Of a stretch of 64,000 nucleotides of DNA, positions 1 to 12,600 are shown one piece after another. Origin of the DNA: a virus. Where the stretch lies: positions 1 to 64,000 of the IMG/VR virus record IMGVR_UViG_3300025138_009100; one strand, given 5' to 3'. Within the stretch, counting starts at the first letter, position 1; every line of letters begins with the position of its first letter. A model generated the notes under the pieces. That model had not been told where the DNA came from and searched no databases. It saw only the letters and a program-made list of their open reading frames with translations. The position numbers and the translations under genes are program-made.

Positions 1-1
1 A

Positions 2-634
2 GATCAAGCCAAGGAGGATGAAGACAAGAGAAGAAAATCGGAAAAAGATCTACAAGAGGCAGATTCAGCAGACGTTAAAGTTGGTAAAGGTGGAAAAGTG
101 TATGTCGATGGAGAGGAAGTGAAGGAGTTTGCAAGAGGTGGAGCAGTCTATGCCAGTCGCGGCATGTTTATTCCTCGCGGTACAGATACAGTACCGGCTA
201 TGCTCACGCCCGGCGAGTTTGTTGTAAATCGAGCTTCTGTACAAAGAGGTAATAACCTACAAGTACTACAAGCCATGAATGGAAACAGCGCAGCAGCCGC
301 TCCTGCTCAGGGGATGTCTAAGGGCGGTCCTGTCTACATGGATGGCGGAGGTACAGTACCATCTACTCCAGATATGACTGCTATGTTCAAAACGTTTGAG
401 TCTTCTGCGAGAATGTTTAATGACGCTGTAACCAAACTAGCTGGATTTAAATTAAACATCCAGTTAGATCCAACAAACGTGAATGTAAATCTTAACGGTG
501 GAACATTCTTAAATCAAATGAAAAAAGAACTTAAAGACGAACTACTTGTGATAGTTAGCGAAAGAATTAGAGGGTCAAGCTTTGACTTTACTGGTGACAT
601 AAACATGGACCCGTACACTCAAAACTTATCTTAA
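2..634 (+). CDS. Tail tape-measure protein, C-terminal part (5' end outside window)
   Basis: The reading frame is open from base 2 and has no start in the window, so this is the C-terminal 210 residues of a longer protein. The visible part starts with a highly charged, probably coiled-coil stretch (Lys/Glu/Asp rich). The segment with PRGTDTVPAMLTPGEFVVN follows; it is a hallmark of the C-termini of many phage tape-measure proteins. A Gly/Ala-rich linker and a terminal domain of about 90 residues end the protein. Tape-measure proteins set tail length and sit inside the tail tube. The next gene begins 19 bases downstream after an AAGGAC Shine-Dalgarno sequence, and the following genes are all large tail-tip candidates, which fits. 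A GTG at base 98 is in frame, but the upstream frame is fully open and protein-like, so it is probably internal. Confidence 0.8.
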   Translation, partial: DQAKEDEDKRRKSEKDLQEADSADVKVGKGGKVYVDGEEVKEFARGGAVYASRGMFIPRGTDTVPAMLTPGEFVVNRASVQRGNNLQVLQAMNGNSAAAAPAQGMSKGGPVYMDGGGTVPSTPDMTAMFKTFESSARMFNDAVTKLAGFKLNIQLDPTNVNVNLNGGTFLNQMKKELKDELLVIVSERIRGSSFDFTGDINMDPYTQNLS

Positions 635-653
635 ATGCCATCAAGGACAAACA

Positions 654-3600
654 ATGAAATCTTGTGAAACAATTTCGGTTACAATGGAGGGCGTAGGATC
701 TTTTAATTCTACGGCCAGTGTTGATTTAGGCGCATCTCAAGAATTAATTGGTAAAGGAAGTATAACTTCTCCAGACATAGAGAAAATATGTACTTCTAAA
801 AAATTAATAACAACTGCTATCGGGTCTGGTCCTCTTTACGACATAACTATTGATGAAGATATTGAAGATCATCACAGAAGTTATTTTGACGATAATACTA
901 TACCAGTAGAAGCTGTAATAGAGTATGACAGAACATTAGAAAAACCAGAAATATTAAAAGCTCTTTTGGGCGGAGAGCAGTTTTGGTTATCACCCAGTCT
1001 GTACGATCCTAATTATGAAATACAACAGGATTATCTAGAATATCTCTTCACGCGAGGAGAAAATCAAAACGTCACCAGAATTCTTAAATCTAAATTAAGC
1101 GGCGATGGCTCTAGGCTCGCCGTCCTTGTTGACAAAGATTTAGACTCCGATAGTAAATATTACATACGATTATTTATCTTTCAAAGGTCGGGAGATCGTT
1201 GGACTCGCATTGAGAATATAAAAGTCCGCGAAGACACATTACACATAAATGAATACTACGGTCAAAGAAACACGCTTCCTTCTATAGATATAGACTATGA
1301 TGGAGATACAGTAGTTTTATGCGACCCTCAAGAATTGGAGGGTATTGGGCAACTTAAAATTTACAGACTCGACACTACAACTAATAAATATTTGTCTATA
1401 GACGGAGATTTAATTATAGGTAGTTATAGTATTTTCAATTCCAGAGTCAGGGTTGGTCCAGATGTTTCTATTAGTGACGACGGAGAAATAGTTGCTGTTT
1501 CTGAAAGGGAGCCTACCTCATCTATATACTTCGGGGGTAATGTTTTAGTATACAAAAGAAACTCTAGTACGGAAATTTGGGAGCAGCTTGGAGTAAAACT
1601 TTCTCAACAGACTGGAAGATACGCTAGAATAAATACTTTTGGAGAAAAGATATGTCTTTCTAGTGACGGGTTGAGGCTCATTGTTCTTGTTTTAGATACC
1701 GATAATTATTATTATAGTACTTCAGAATCCGTAAAAACTAAGATCAATGTTTACGACTATCAGGATTCTTCTTGGGTCAAAACAAAGGTTCTTGACTCAT
1801 TTAAAATTGATCCCGGAGAGGGAGCGATAGATACAACAGACAATTACAATTTTGATGAAGATGGATACAGACAGGAGTCTTGGACTCCTGCTTTTGATAT
1901 TTCTATAAGTAGTGACGGAAGTACAGTCGCTTTTGGTGCTACAGACCCATACCAAGACGTAGCTTATTCAGAGGCTCGTTCTGGAAAAGTTGAAATCTGG
2001 AAAGAAGGTTCTGGTGACTGGGAAAGTTTAATCATAGAACCTGATTATATTAGAGAAAGAAATGATTTTGAACGATTTGACCCAGTTTCACTAGGGCGTA
2101 TTATACAACTATCAAACGACGGAAACAAAGTATTGATAGCCCAGAGTCAGGCTGCTTGTATATATGAATATAGCTTAGATGGTCCTTCTATTGTAAGCGG
2201 GAGCGCAAATATTATAATTGGCGATAATGATATTGCCTCTAGCTTTTTCTCGGAAGATAATTTTGATTCTTTTATAATTGGTTCTACTACTGAAAATCGT
2301 GGTAAATTTGGTTTTGATAAAACTACCTATAACGTAAACGAGGGCGCAGGCTCTGTAGAGCTAACGATTGTTCGCACAGAAGGGTTTAAGGGAAAAGTTT
2401 CTGTTTCCTATCAAACTGTTTCAGACACCGCTATTGCCAATGAGGATTTTATACCCAAGAATTCTGTTATTACATTTGCAGAAGGAGAAACGCAAAAGAA
2501 AATAAATATTAAAATAATAGACGACTCCGATATAGAGGGTGAACATCAATTTAGTGTCAAAATAACCGACGTGTCGGTGTTGCAAGAGCCAACTTATTTT
2601 GTTGTTGGTCAGACAACTCTGGAGGGATGGGTTAAAGTTTCTCAGATAGACACCTTTTATTGTCCTGCTATAACATTTAATGATAATGTCGCAAGAACAT
2701 TTTCTTCAAATTTTCTGATTACCGACGTGTCTATGAGTCAAGATGGGTCGTATGTAAATATTTTGAAGAATAATTGGTTTTGGGACGAGTACCATAATTA
2801 TGGAGATGACTCTTTCAGTAATGTTATTTACAAGGTTGATTACACAAGGCCGCTTAATAAACTTGATTATGACACACTGGGTTCAAATTATATAAATTGG
2901 AATCAAGCGCACATATCCTGTAAAAATATACTTCAAAACGGGACAACTCCTATACATCCAGACTCTGTTCAGGATTATAGATCTATAGACTGCCTCCATG
3001 ACGCAGGGGTACGCACAGCAGGGCAATCCGACCATTCCATAGGTCGAGTTTTAGCTGCGGACCACCAGTCTATTGAAGAAAATATGACTTTTTCTTTCTT
3101 TATTAATGGAGAATTTGAAGGAACTCTATTAAGATTAGTTGAAGATCAGAAAAGTGTAAACGATATCTTGATAAAGTTAAAAAATAATAGTTCGCAGGAA
3201 TCTTCTAATACTGTAGAAGTACAGGTTTATGACTCACAATTTTTATCCAACGACCCTCACAAAAGCCACATATTACGAGGACTAACTCAAGCTCAAAATT
3301 CAACAACCGAGATAAAAAGTCCAAGTTACGATTCTTCTTGGAATCACTATGTTATAACTATTGACTCTACGTCTATCTCTCCTAGCATTAAGGTTTATGA
3401 AAACGGAGAGTTTATATCTTCCACCCCGCTTAAAGTAAAGTTAACACCTTGTTTTGGTGCTTATCTTGAATTATATGACGGCCAACGCTGCATAGATGAC
3501 AATGCAGGTTGTGATTCTGTTGATAATAAGTACCTTGCTTTTGACGACATAAGAATATTTAACAGAGAAATATCCAGAGATGAAGTAAAACTACTTGCTA

Positions 3601-6600
3601 GTCACAGAAAAAGAGTCACGTTAAACGAAATATATTATTATGACTATTTAGGTGATAGCAATGGAACATTTTCTTTAGAGTATAATAGATCTACTTATAC
3701 AGATACTCCGATAAATAAATTTTGCGTGAATAATGTTATTGACGAGTGCGGAACTATAGACTGTGTTATTGACGCTAGAATTAGTTTCTGCTACAATTCT
3801 AATCTTCCAAATATAGTTCCTGTTTTTGGGTTATATGCAAGCGGAATAAGCGGCCTAGGGTTTATTGAAGGTAATTCTCCTCCACGTCTCCAAATAGAAC
3901 AGTATCATTCAAAAGAACTAGAAGGTGTAGGAAGAATATTCACAGAGGGTGCTGTAGGTCAATATAGTCTGACACAAAAAATATCAGGCATCTCTGATTT
4001 ATCTACGGGGTTTGCTGACAAGTATAACGGTGACTTCTTTGATTTATCTTGTGTTCAGAAGCTTTATCCTTCCAGTGATATTTCTAGCATAGGTTTTGTA
4101 AGCTCTGAGGGCGAAAATACGCTGTTCCCTCGAATAGACGAAGGTGTATACGAAGGTGACTGGAAGATAGATAGCACTAGAATTTCTGACGACTCTCAAT
4201 CTTACATACAGCTAATTGCACCTGATACAGAGGGTAGTTTTTCCTATAAGTGTGGAATGACTAATACTCTAGTAGACCCAGAAGATTCAGTTATTAAATT
4301 TAGACTGTCTGGTCCAACCTCTACGTTTGACTGCGGTGTTCCTCCTAAATATACAATAAGCAATATTAAACTAGAAGACCCGCAAGGAACACTAATAGTA
4401 CAATATGAAGATATAATTTTTATTGGCGACTCTGACTTTACAAATGATATAAACTACACAACTGTTGTTCGTCAGGAAAAAATAAATAATGTCAAAGGTT
4501 TTTATAGATGGGGCGATAATTATCCTACTCTAGATAGTGGTAACGCCCCTAATGGGTTTTCATTATCGTTTGATATTGACGCTGAAGATCCCGGCGCAGA
4601 GTTTACTCTGGGGTATAATCAAGCATTCAAAGAAAGCACGACTAGAAGCTCTCTTGGTCAATTGAACCCCGCCCTAAGAATATCTGCAATAGAAATTTGC
4701 AGTAGCGGCAGACTGTCTAATTATCAAGAAGAATACATAAACTTAATGACACCAGTTGTTGATACTGGTAGAAGAATTGAGAAGTGTTTTCATCCTACAT
4801 TCTTCCCTAAATTTGATTTTGACACTGGTGTTTGGCCGTCAGTTAGTAGTGTTTGGTATGCTAACGGAGACGCATCTCTCTCCAACCAAAGTTCACAAGG
4901 GTCTATACAGCTACTAGAAAACATTAGAGATTCAGAAGATACCACGTTTGCTACTTTACATTCTATGGGTTCCATAGAAAATTCTGGTAAATTAACGCTA
5001 AGGTTCGGCTATTCACCAACCTCTCAACAGCAAGTTGAAGCTGGGTCTTTTTCTGACGCTTTCGGTGAGGGTAGGAACAAAAGAGATAATATTTGGTTTA
5101 GTCCTCTTGGCGCTTTCTCTGGCTTGACTACTACAGATCAAGACATTGATCATAATTATTTTGAGTTTGATTCTATAACACTTAAAGTTAGAGCTAAAAA
5201 ATCGAGCGGCAGTAGAGATTACGTATTAGACGTTGTTGGATATAGTGATGACTGTCTAATTAACGTCACCCCTGCTGTTGGCGGATTTTTACAAAATACT
5301 TCCGGCGTGATTTTACCAGACCATTCAGATGATAGTCTAGTGTTCTATGGTAATACCGGAAGTATACCTACAACATCAGGATTTAAAGACGTAGACGATC
5401 TAGGTTTATCCACTGAGCCATTTTCTAACAAAGATGAATACTTTGAATCTAGCACAACAAACAACGATGGTGGAGATCACTATCTTTTAACAACTTATCC
5501 TACAGTTACGTCTACTGATTTTGAATGGTACGAGATTCCACTGAAAGTTTACGATGATAACGTTGATCTAGGAGCTTCAAGAAAATACAACCTAAGCTCT
5601 TTACTTGAAAGATTATATTTAGACATCTATCCACTCCCAACTGGCGCTGCTATATCTAACATTCATCTGTGCGTTAGATATGCTCCTCAGAATGCATTCA
5701 ATTTAATGTCTCAAGGTGGAGAGAGAATACGTAGCATACAAGACGGAAGAACAGAAGGGTCTTACTATCCTACGTCAAGACAGTCTAACGACCAAATGCT
5801 TAACGCAGGTTCTGGACTCTCTCCTTTGTCTTATATATCTGGAATACCTCAAGCCTTTACTACTCCTGATAGTATTAAATCAAATTACTCCAGAAGATGG
5901 AGAGGCATGGAGGGTACTGTTCAAGGTCCGTATGACGTGGATCAATTTGGGTTTGGTTTCTCTAACCCTCTGTTAGATTATCCCTTCTTGTCTGGTTTCT
6001 ATCTCTTTGAAGATAACTCAACCTCAATTAAACCCGTCGTTGGCGGCCTAGAGGGAACTCTTACCACTTCGTACAATAACTTCCACTTTACAAATATAGG
6101 TTGGAGATTTTCTAATAGCGGGATATTTGAAGATCAAAAACCGGGATACTCTTCTGCTCACACCACTACGGATTGGACCTCACTATCTAATGGTAGTAAT
6201 AATCTTCAGGGACATGAGTTGTACGGCCAAATAGCAGATGCTTTCAAACATGCTGTTAGAATTTCTGGCGATAACTCCTTTATTAACTTTGGGAATACCC
6301 ACTACGGAACAGAAGGAGACCAAGGACTTTCTGTCTATATGAGATTTACGCCTGATATTAATGTGTCTGGAACTAATTACGACTGTTTTGAAAGCGGCGT
6401 ACTTGTTTCTAAGTGGGATGCCGGTCAGGACATGGAGTTTACTCTCGCTTATTCTGGTGGGTATTTAGCAGCAAGAGCTAAAGATTCGCAAACAGGTAAC
6501 ATCAAAGAAGTTTACGATACTGTACCTTATTCTGGATATCAGTTTCCACTAAGTGTTATCATGACTTACAATGATGACGAAAGCCAAAAATTAAAATTAT

Positions 6601-9600
6601 ATACCGACAACGAATTTGAATCTGACTGGAATGTTCTTCGTGGTTCATCAGATTCGTTTTATATTGACACTAACAGTAGTGATTTGAGAGTTGGGTACTG
6701 CCCGTCTTCTGGTGTTGGTTTTAATATGTTCTTGTTTGAGTTTGGTCTTTCATCTGGAAATATTGTCGAGTCAAATCCTGACGCTACACATAAAGAAGTT
6801 ACTGCTCAAAAATTCTTTGAAAACAATAGAGTTTACTGGTCTGACGAAAAAGAGGGAGTCGCTAACGACACTTCTAAACTTTGGGATTATGTAAATGAAA
6901 ATACATATAGCGATTGGCATATAGGCGCGTTTAAGCATTGTTACTTTAATTTTGAGTTTGATAATCTTGGAAGTAGAACTGGTAAGCGAACTAACAGGGA
7001 TTTAATTAATTTTAATATAAATCATCATGGCTCAGGGTATTCTCAGTATGCAACCCTAGAAATGCCTACAAGTATAGACTCTGGAGTTTCTTATCATACT
7101 CAAATAGAAAACGATTTTCTTAGGTTTCACCTAAGTGATACTCCTGATAATTTTTACTCAGCTTATCCTAGAGTTAGTAAAAACTTACCTCATGGATACA
7201 ACTTTGCAGAAAAAGCCTTAGTTGTAGAAACAATACTTGATCATAAATCTGATAGTCATAATATTGTATGGGAAGACGGTAGCGTCGGACCTAAACTTAT
7301 AGTAAGTCTCTATACAAAGAATCAAGAACCAGAGCATCCTTTGGTTGAGCCATTCACAGAGCCTAACTGGGGCCTTGTGAATAGAGCTATACATTATCTA
7401 CCACCTTCTAGCTGCTTGATGAGATTTGACAGTACGTTCAACTATGATGATTATTGTGATGATTCTGAACAGTGGGCGCTATTCCCGCATGAGCCAAGAT
7501 TAACAGAGTTGACAGAGAAGTATTTCTCTAAAGATGTTGACGATATGTTTTTGCAATATGATTTGGTGTATCCATCTGGCCCAGCTTTTGATTCTCGTAT
7601 TGATATGCACACATGTCATGTGAGAGCAGAAGACGCTTTTGTAAATGCGACTGCTAATTCTGGAAGCTTTAATTTATATGCTAGTGGCGATCCTAGCCCT
7701 GTAGTCAATAGTTTAGATCTACATCTATTTAGTACTTCTGGTATGGAAGATTCCGGTTGGGGTCCAGCAAGTGGTCTTAACTTGGTAACACTTGGGCCAG
7801 TGAACGTTAGCGACTCTGGTTTTATACTGTATGCTAGTGGCGAAACAATTTCTACAGGCGCTTTATCTGCGTTTATTGACGGTCACATTTTAATTAAAGA
7901 ATCTGGCTTTAACTTAATCGCTTCTGGTGACGGTAGAACTTGGACTTCTTACCCTCCTGCGGGTGATGGTGTTGTCGGAGGGATGATTGTTGGCGAAGAA
8001 TTTGTTGTTGGCGCTGCTCCAACGATTCCTCCCTTGCCGATGTTCGTGTATGGAAAAGGAGTTGAAAGCGGCATATTACCATTAGTTGTTAATAACAATG
8101 AATCAGCATCTTCTCCAGATGGCCCTGTTCTTCCGCTGTCACTATTTCCTTCAAACCCCGGCTCTGGTGGTATACGTGACTTCATGCCAGTATATATGTT
8201 GCAAAACTTTGCGAATGAGCCGGGACCAAGATCTGGAACTTTGGATCTAAGTATTATTGGCGCTGCCGCACTTTCTTCTAGATACAGAAACGCATCTACA
8301 AACCTGTCTTTACGCGCACCAGATCAGCTACCTCTTCTAGAAAAAATGAATATCACTTTATATGGTGATAATTTATCAGAAGTTGTTTCTACTGGTAGTT
8401 TAAATTTGTTTAGTTCAAATTACACTGGATTTAATACACCGTTTTATCTTTGGTATAATAATAACTACGGAACTGGAATAACACTTCAAGACAATCAGAT
8501 TGCTAGCGTTGATGTAGGCGATGAAATTCGCGGCGTTGACCTGTTTGGTTACGGGTCATGCACTGGTGACAGTCCTAGAAAAGCAGTAGACTCTGCGTTA
8601 ATTACAGACGATACTATCTGGAGACCAGAAACATGCAATGAAGGCGGTATATTCAGAGCTACTCAGACTTATACAAATTTGAGTGCTGGATATAGCGGAA
8701 ATTATTACGGTATAAGAAAACTACAAGGTCTTATTCCAGACGCTCCATATATTACAACCCTTAAAATAACAACGGGGTCTACAGAGGCTATTAAAGTACC
8801 TAGAGATTGGGAAGAATGGGAGTATGGAACCTGTGGGCCAGATACGATTGGCGGTTGTTGTCCAGATGACCCTTGCTCCAGAAATATAAACTTTAGTGGA
8901 ATCAAGTTGATTGGCGACTACCCCTATCTAAGCGGTCAGCCTGCCCTTTATGATTCTAGCTCTAGGCTGGCTGGAGACAATTATGGACGATCCGTAGCAG
9001 TCAAGAAAGACCTAATGGTAGTGGGCGCTCCAAAGCATAAAATATATGACGAAAGAGGTGATCTATTAAATGACGCTGGTGCTGTATTCTTGTATAGAAG
9101 AGACGAAGATCTTGCAGGACTAAAAGCAGATTGGGCGTTAGAGGAGAAGATAATACTTCCTTCTGGGTATAGACAAGACTACATCAGTGAAACATATCAA
9201 AACCTTCTATGCTATCCTAACAACTTAGCTAAAGAGTTCTGTATTTCTGGTCAACAGTGGAATATAGGTCAACAGGGTAGAGAGTTTGGTCACTCGTTAG
9301 ACTTGGCAAGCAGTGGAGACAGAGAAACACTTGTAGTTGGTGCGCCGGGAGCTTATTGGAACAGGACATTTGAAGACATTGTTGTTTCAGGTGTGCCTGT
9401 ATTTATGCTTGTGTTTACCGATAAATTTTCATACAACAAAGAGAAAATTGCCGCTATAGGTAACACTGCTTTAAAATATGATATACTGTACAAATATTTT
9501 TCTGCACCTTGGGTTCTTGATGGGTCTCAGTTCCAACCTGAGCTAGATATAAATGTTCTACTATGTCAAATTTACGATAACGATCAAAAAGACAGCTTAC

Positions 9601-12600
9601 CAAAAGTTAGATCAGATAAACCTTGGTTCCATCACTTATACATAAATAATTTACTTGATGACAATGAAGATCCTGCGGTATTAAAAAACACCGCTTTGAG
9701 TGGAATACAGAAGAAGTTCTTTGAAATGTTCCCTTACGGAGACGCTCTTTATAGCGGTGTTCCTCCTATTGTCGGAGTGTTTGGTGACGATACTCCATCA
9801 ACATTCAATAAAGCTGCATTCCAGCCAGCGCTAGATGAATTTTTGTCTTTCTATCAAGAGTACGCATATGAAAGTGGTATTAAAGACTTAACGAATGACA
9901 CCTCTCAGTCCGGGTATGTTAAGCAGATTTATTCTGATAGTTTTGCTTGGGACAAAGCTTCTGTCAAAATACTTAGTGATACTTTGGCTACCGGAAATTT
10001 ACTCACGCAAAAACAATCTAGATTCCCAGACTACAACTTTACTGGCAATCCAGTTATGAATTATGTAACCAGTGGAGTAGGTCAAGAGTGGGCTAGAAGT
10101 AATTCTTATGAGTTTCAAATTCCGCCAGAATCTGGTGGTCGTGCTTACATCTTTGAAAAAGAGAATGGTAGATTTAACCTTGTGCAAGAGATTGTTTCTC
10201 CTCAAGAAGATTTACAGCTTTTTAGCAGTGATGATTTCGCAGGGGCGATGGACCAGACAGGACTTCCATACGGAACAAAACCAAACGACAGGTTCGGCCA
10301 TTCTGTTTCAATAAGTAACAATTCTGAAGTTGTTACTATTGGATCTCCTTACTCAACAGAAGCTTGCTTAATCTATGAGCGAGACGAAAAAGAAAACACA
10401 AGAATGTATAAGAAGATTAGAGAGTGGTTAGTCTCTAAGTCTTTGGACGAAGAAGTTACAAAGTATGATAATCTCCTAGTTGTGTCTGGAGAGTTACAGG
10501 TACAGAAAGCGACATATAACGAGCTTAATCAAACTAATAAGTTTGCACTAAGAACAGACAAGAGTTTTTGGGGTAAAACTCCTATTAATTTATATAAGAA
10601 AATATTCAAGTACGACTACACAGATATTGCGTATACAGGAACTTGGGGTTTCATTCCTCAAGAATTTGCTGGAACTTCTAGACTTGGTTACAGTACCGCT
10701 ATTAGTGAAGACGGCGGCGTAGCAGCTTTTGGTGCGCCAACAGACTCCTTTAATGAATTTGATGATTATAACGTGTATCACAGGTCAGAGGATACTTGGG
10801 CTTCTTATATGCAAGCTGGAGCGGTTAGGGTATTTGAATCTAGAAGGTATCACCCACACAGTGGTGCTGTTGAGTTCACAAGGTTTGGAAATCTTGACAG
10901 AAGCGTTCATGGTTCTGGAGACATGGCTCAGTTCTACGACCAGATGGGTCTTTATCTCAAGCCTAAGAATATTTCGTTTGAAAGACTTCCGTTTTCCGAG
11001 ATAGAAATACCCGAAAGCGCAGGTCTCGCATTTATCATTACTCCTGAATTAGATGCTGCTAGTGACGAAATTATAGATAATATTAAATCTTGGCTTGCTC
11101 TAGGTGACAGAACTTTAGTTCTGGCTGGTAACGACCCAATCTGGGAAGAGAATGGACTATACTTCGATTCTAATAAAATAGTAAATAAGATTCTTAAAAA
11201 GCTTGGATCAAGAATGAGACTTGTTCCTGCTAGAAATGAATATGAATCATTAGTAGGTGGTGTTTCTGAGTTAGATTATAATAATGATAAATACAATGTA
11301 ACCAAAGCATTTATTCCTGAGTACATACATGATACACATCTAACAAATAATAATATGTTTGCTAGTGGTGTTGCAGATATTAGAATAGATATTTCCGATT
11401 TGGAGTTACAAGATTTACTACTACATTCTCCTTGTGATACAATTAACACAAAGTGTGAGCATACTATTCAGCATCTAGGAGATTTGAGAACACAGTGGAA
11501 CTCTGAGTGTATTGTTGCCGGTACTCCTCCCGGTAAAATAGAATACAAGACAAACTGGCCTTTCCATTTTAATAATCCAAATCCAGCAAGAGGTTGCAGT
11601 TTCTGGCCTCAAAATCCAAAACCTTATGTAGATCGACCGGGAGAGGCAATTAGACCTGTCCTCACGGCTGCTGAACACATAACACCACCACCAGTTATTA
11701 TACCTGCTTCCAGCGGCGAAGATAAAAAATGCACTACCAGTCTTTCTGGGATTATAACGACTACTTATGAAACAAGTACTAAACTCTATGAATTTGCCGA
11801 CACGCAACTTGACGAGTTGGCGTTTTCCATAAGTCAACCCTCTGGATCGTTTCTGTCTGGAATATTTGAAGATTTTACTAGAGGTGAGTTCTTTGACCCA
11901 GAGCCTTTTGAGACTAGAAACTCATTCATGCAAGCCGCAGGTACTTCTTACGAAGTAGATGTTCCTCCTAGTGATTTTGTTGTTTCGCCAGAGAGTGTTT
12001 GGGCCACGGAAGAGTCTTACTACAACAACTCCGTTAACACTAACTCTAAAGTAATACTGTTTGCTTCTATGCAGGCTGAAACAGATTTTGCTGTAGGTAA
12101 GTCAAATAACGCAGGAGAAGATCCTAATAATAAAGATCAAAATATATACTTCTACAACAACCTTGTTTCTCAGGATTGCAATAGCGCTGGAAACATTATT
12201 CAGCTTGGTGGCTGGACGGGAAGAGACTCTTTCAGTTCTGCATTTGCTAATTCGGCAGTAGCCAAGGTCTTAAAACAGGGACAGCATGAAGTTTCTTCTG
12301 GAGTGATATTTACTGAAACTGATTCAATTTCTGTTATACATAATGTCGTCTGGATTGCAGATCCTATCGCCAAACCTTCTGATTCAGATATAAATAGAAT
12401 CAAGAACTGGTTAGATACAGGAGATAAAAAACTCGTAATAACATATTCTAACAGTCAAGAAAAAGCAAACCACGTAGAGTATATTTGTGATAAGTTGGGA
12501 TTGAACACTAAGCCTTACTACTCTAAGGCGAACGGCGCGTATTTTGTTCAGGATACAGATCTGATAGCTCAAGGTAACACTCAAGCTATACCTTATGATA

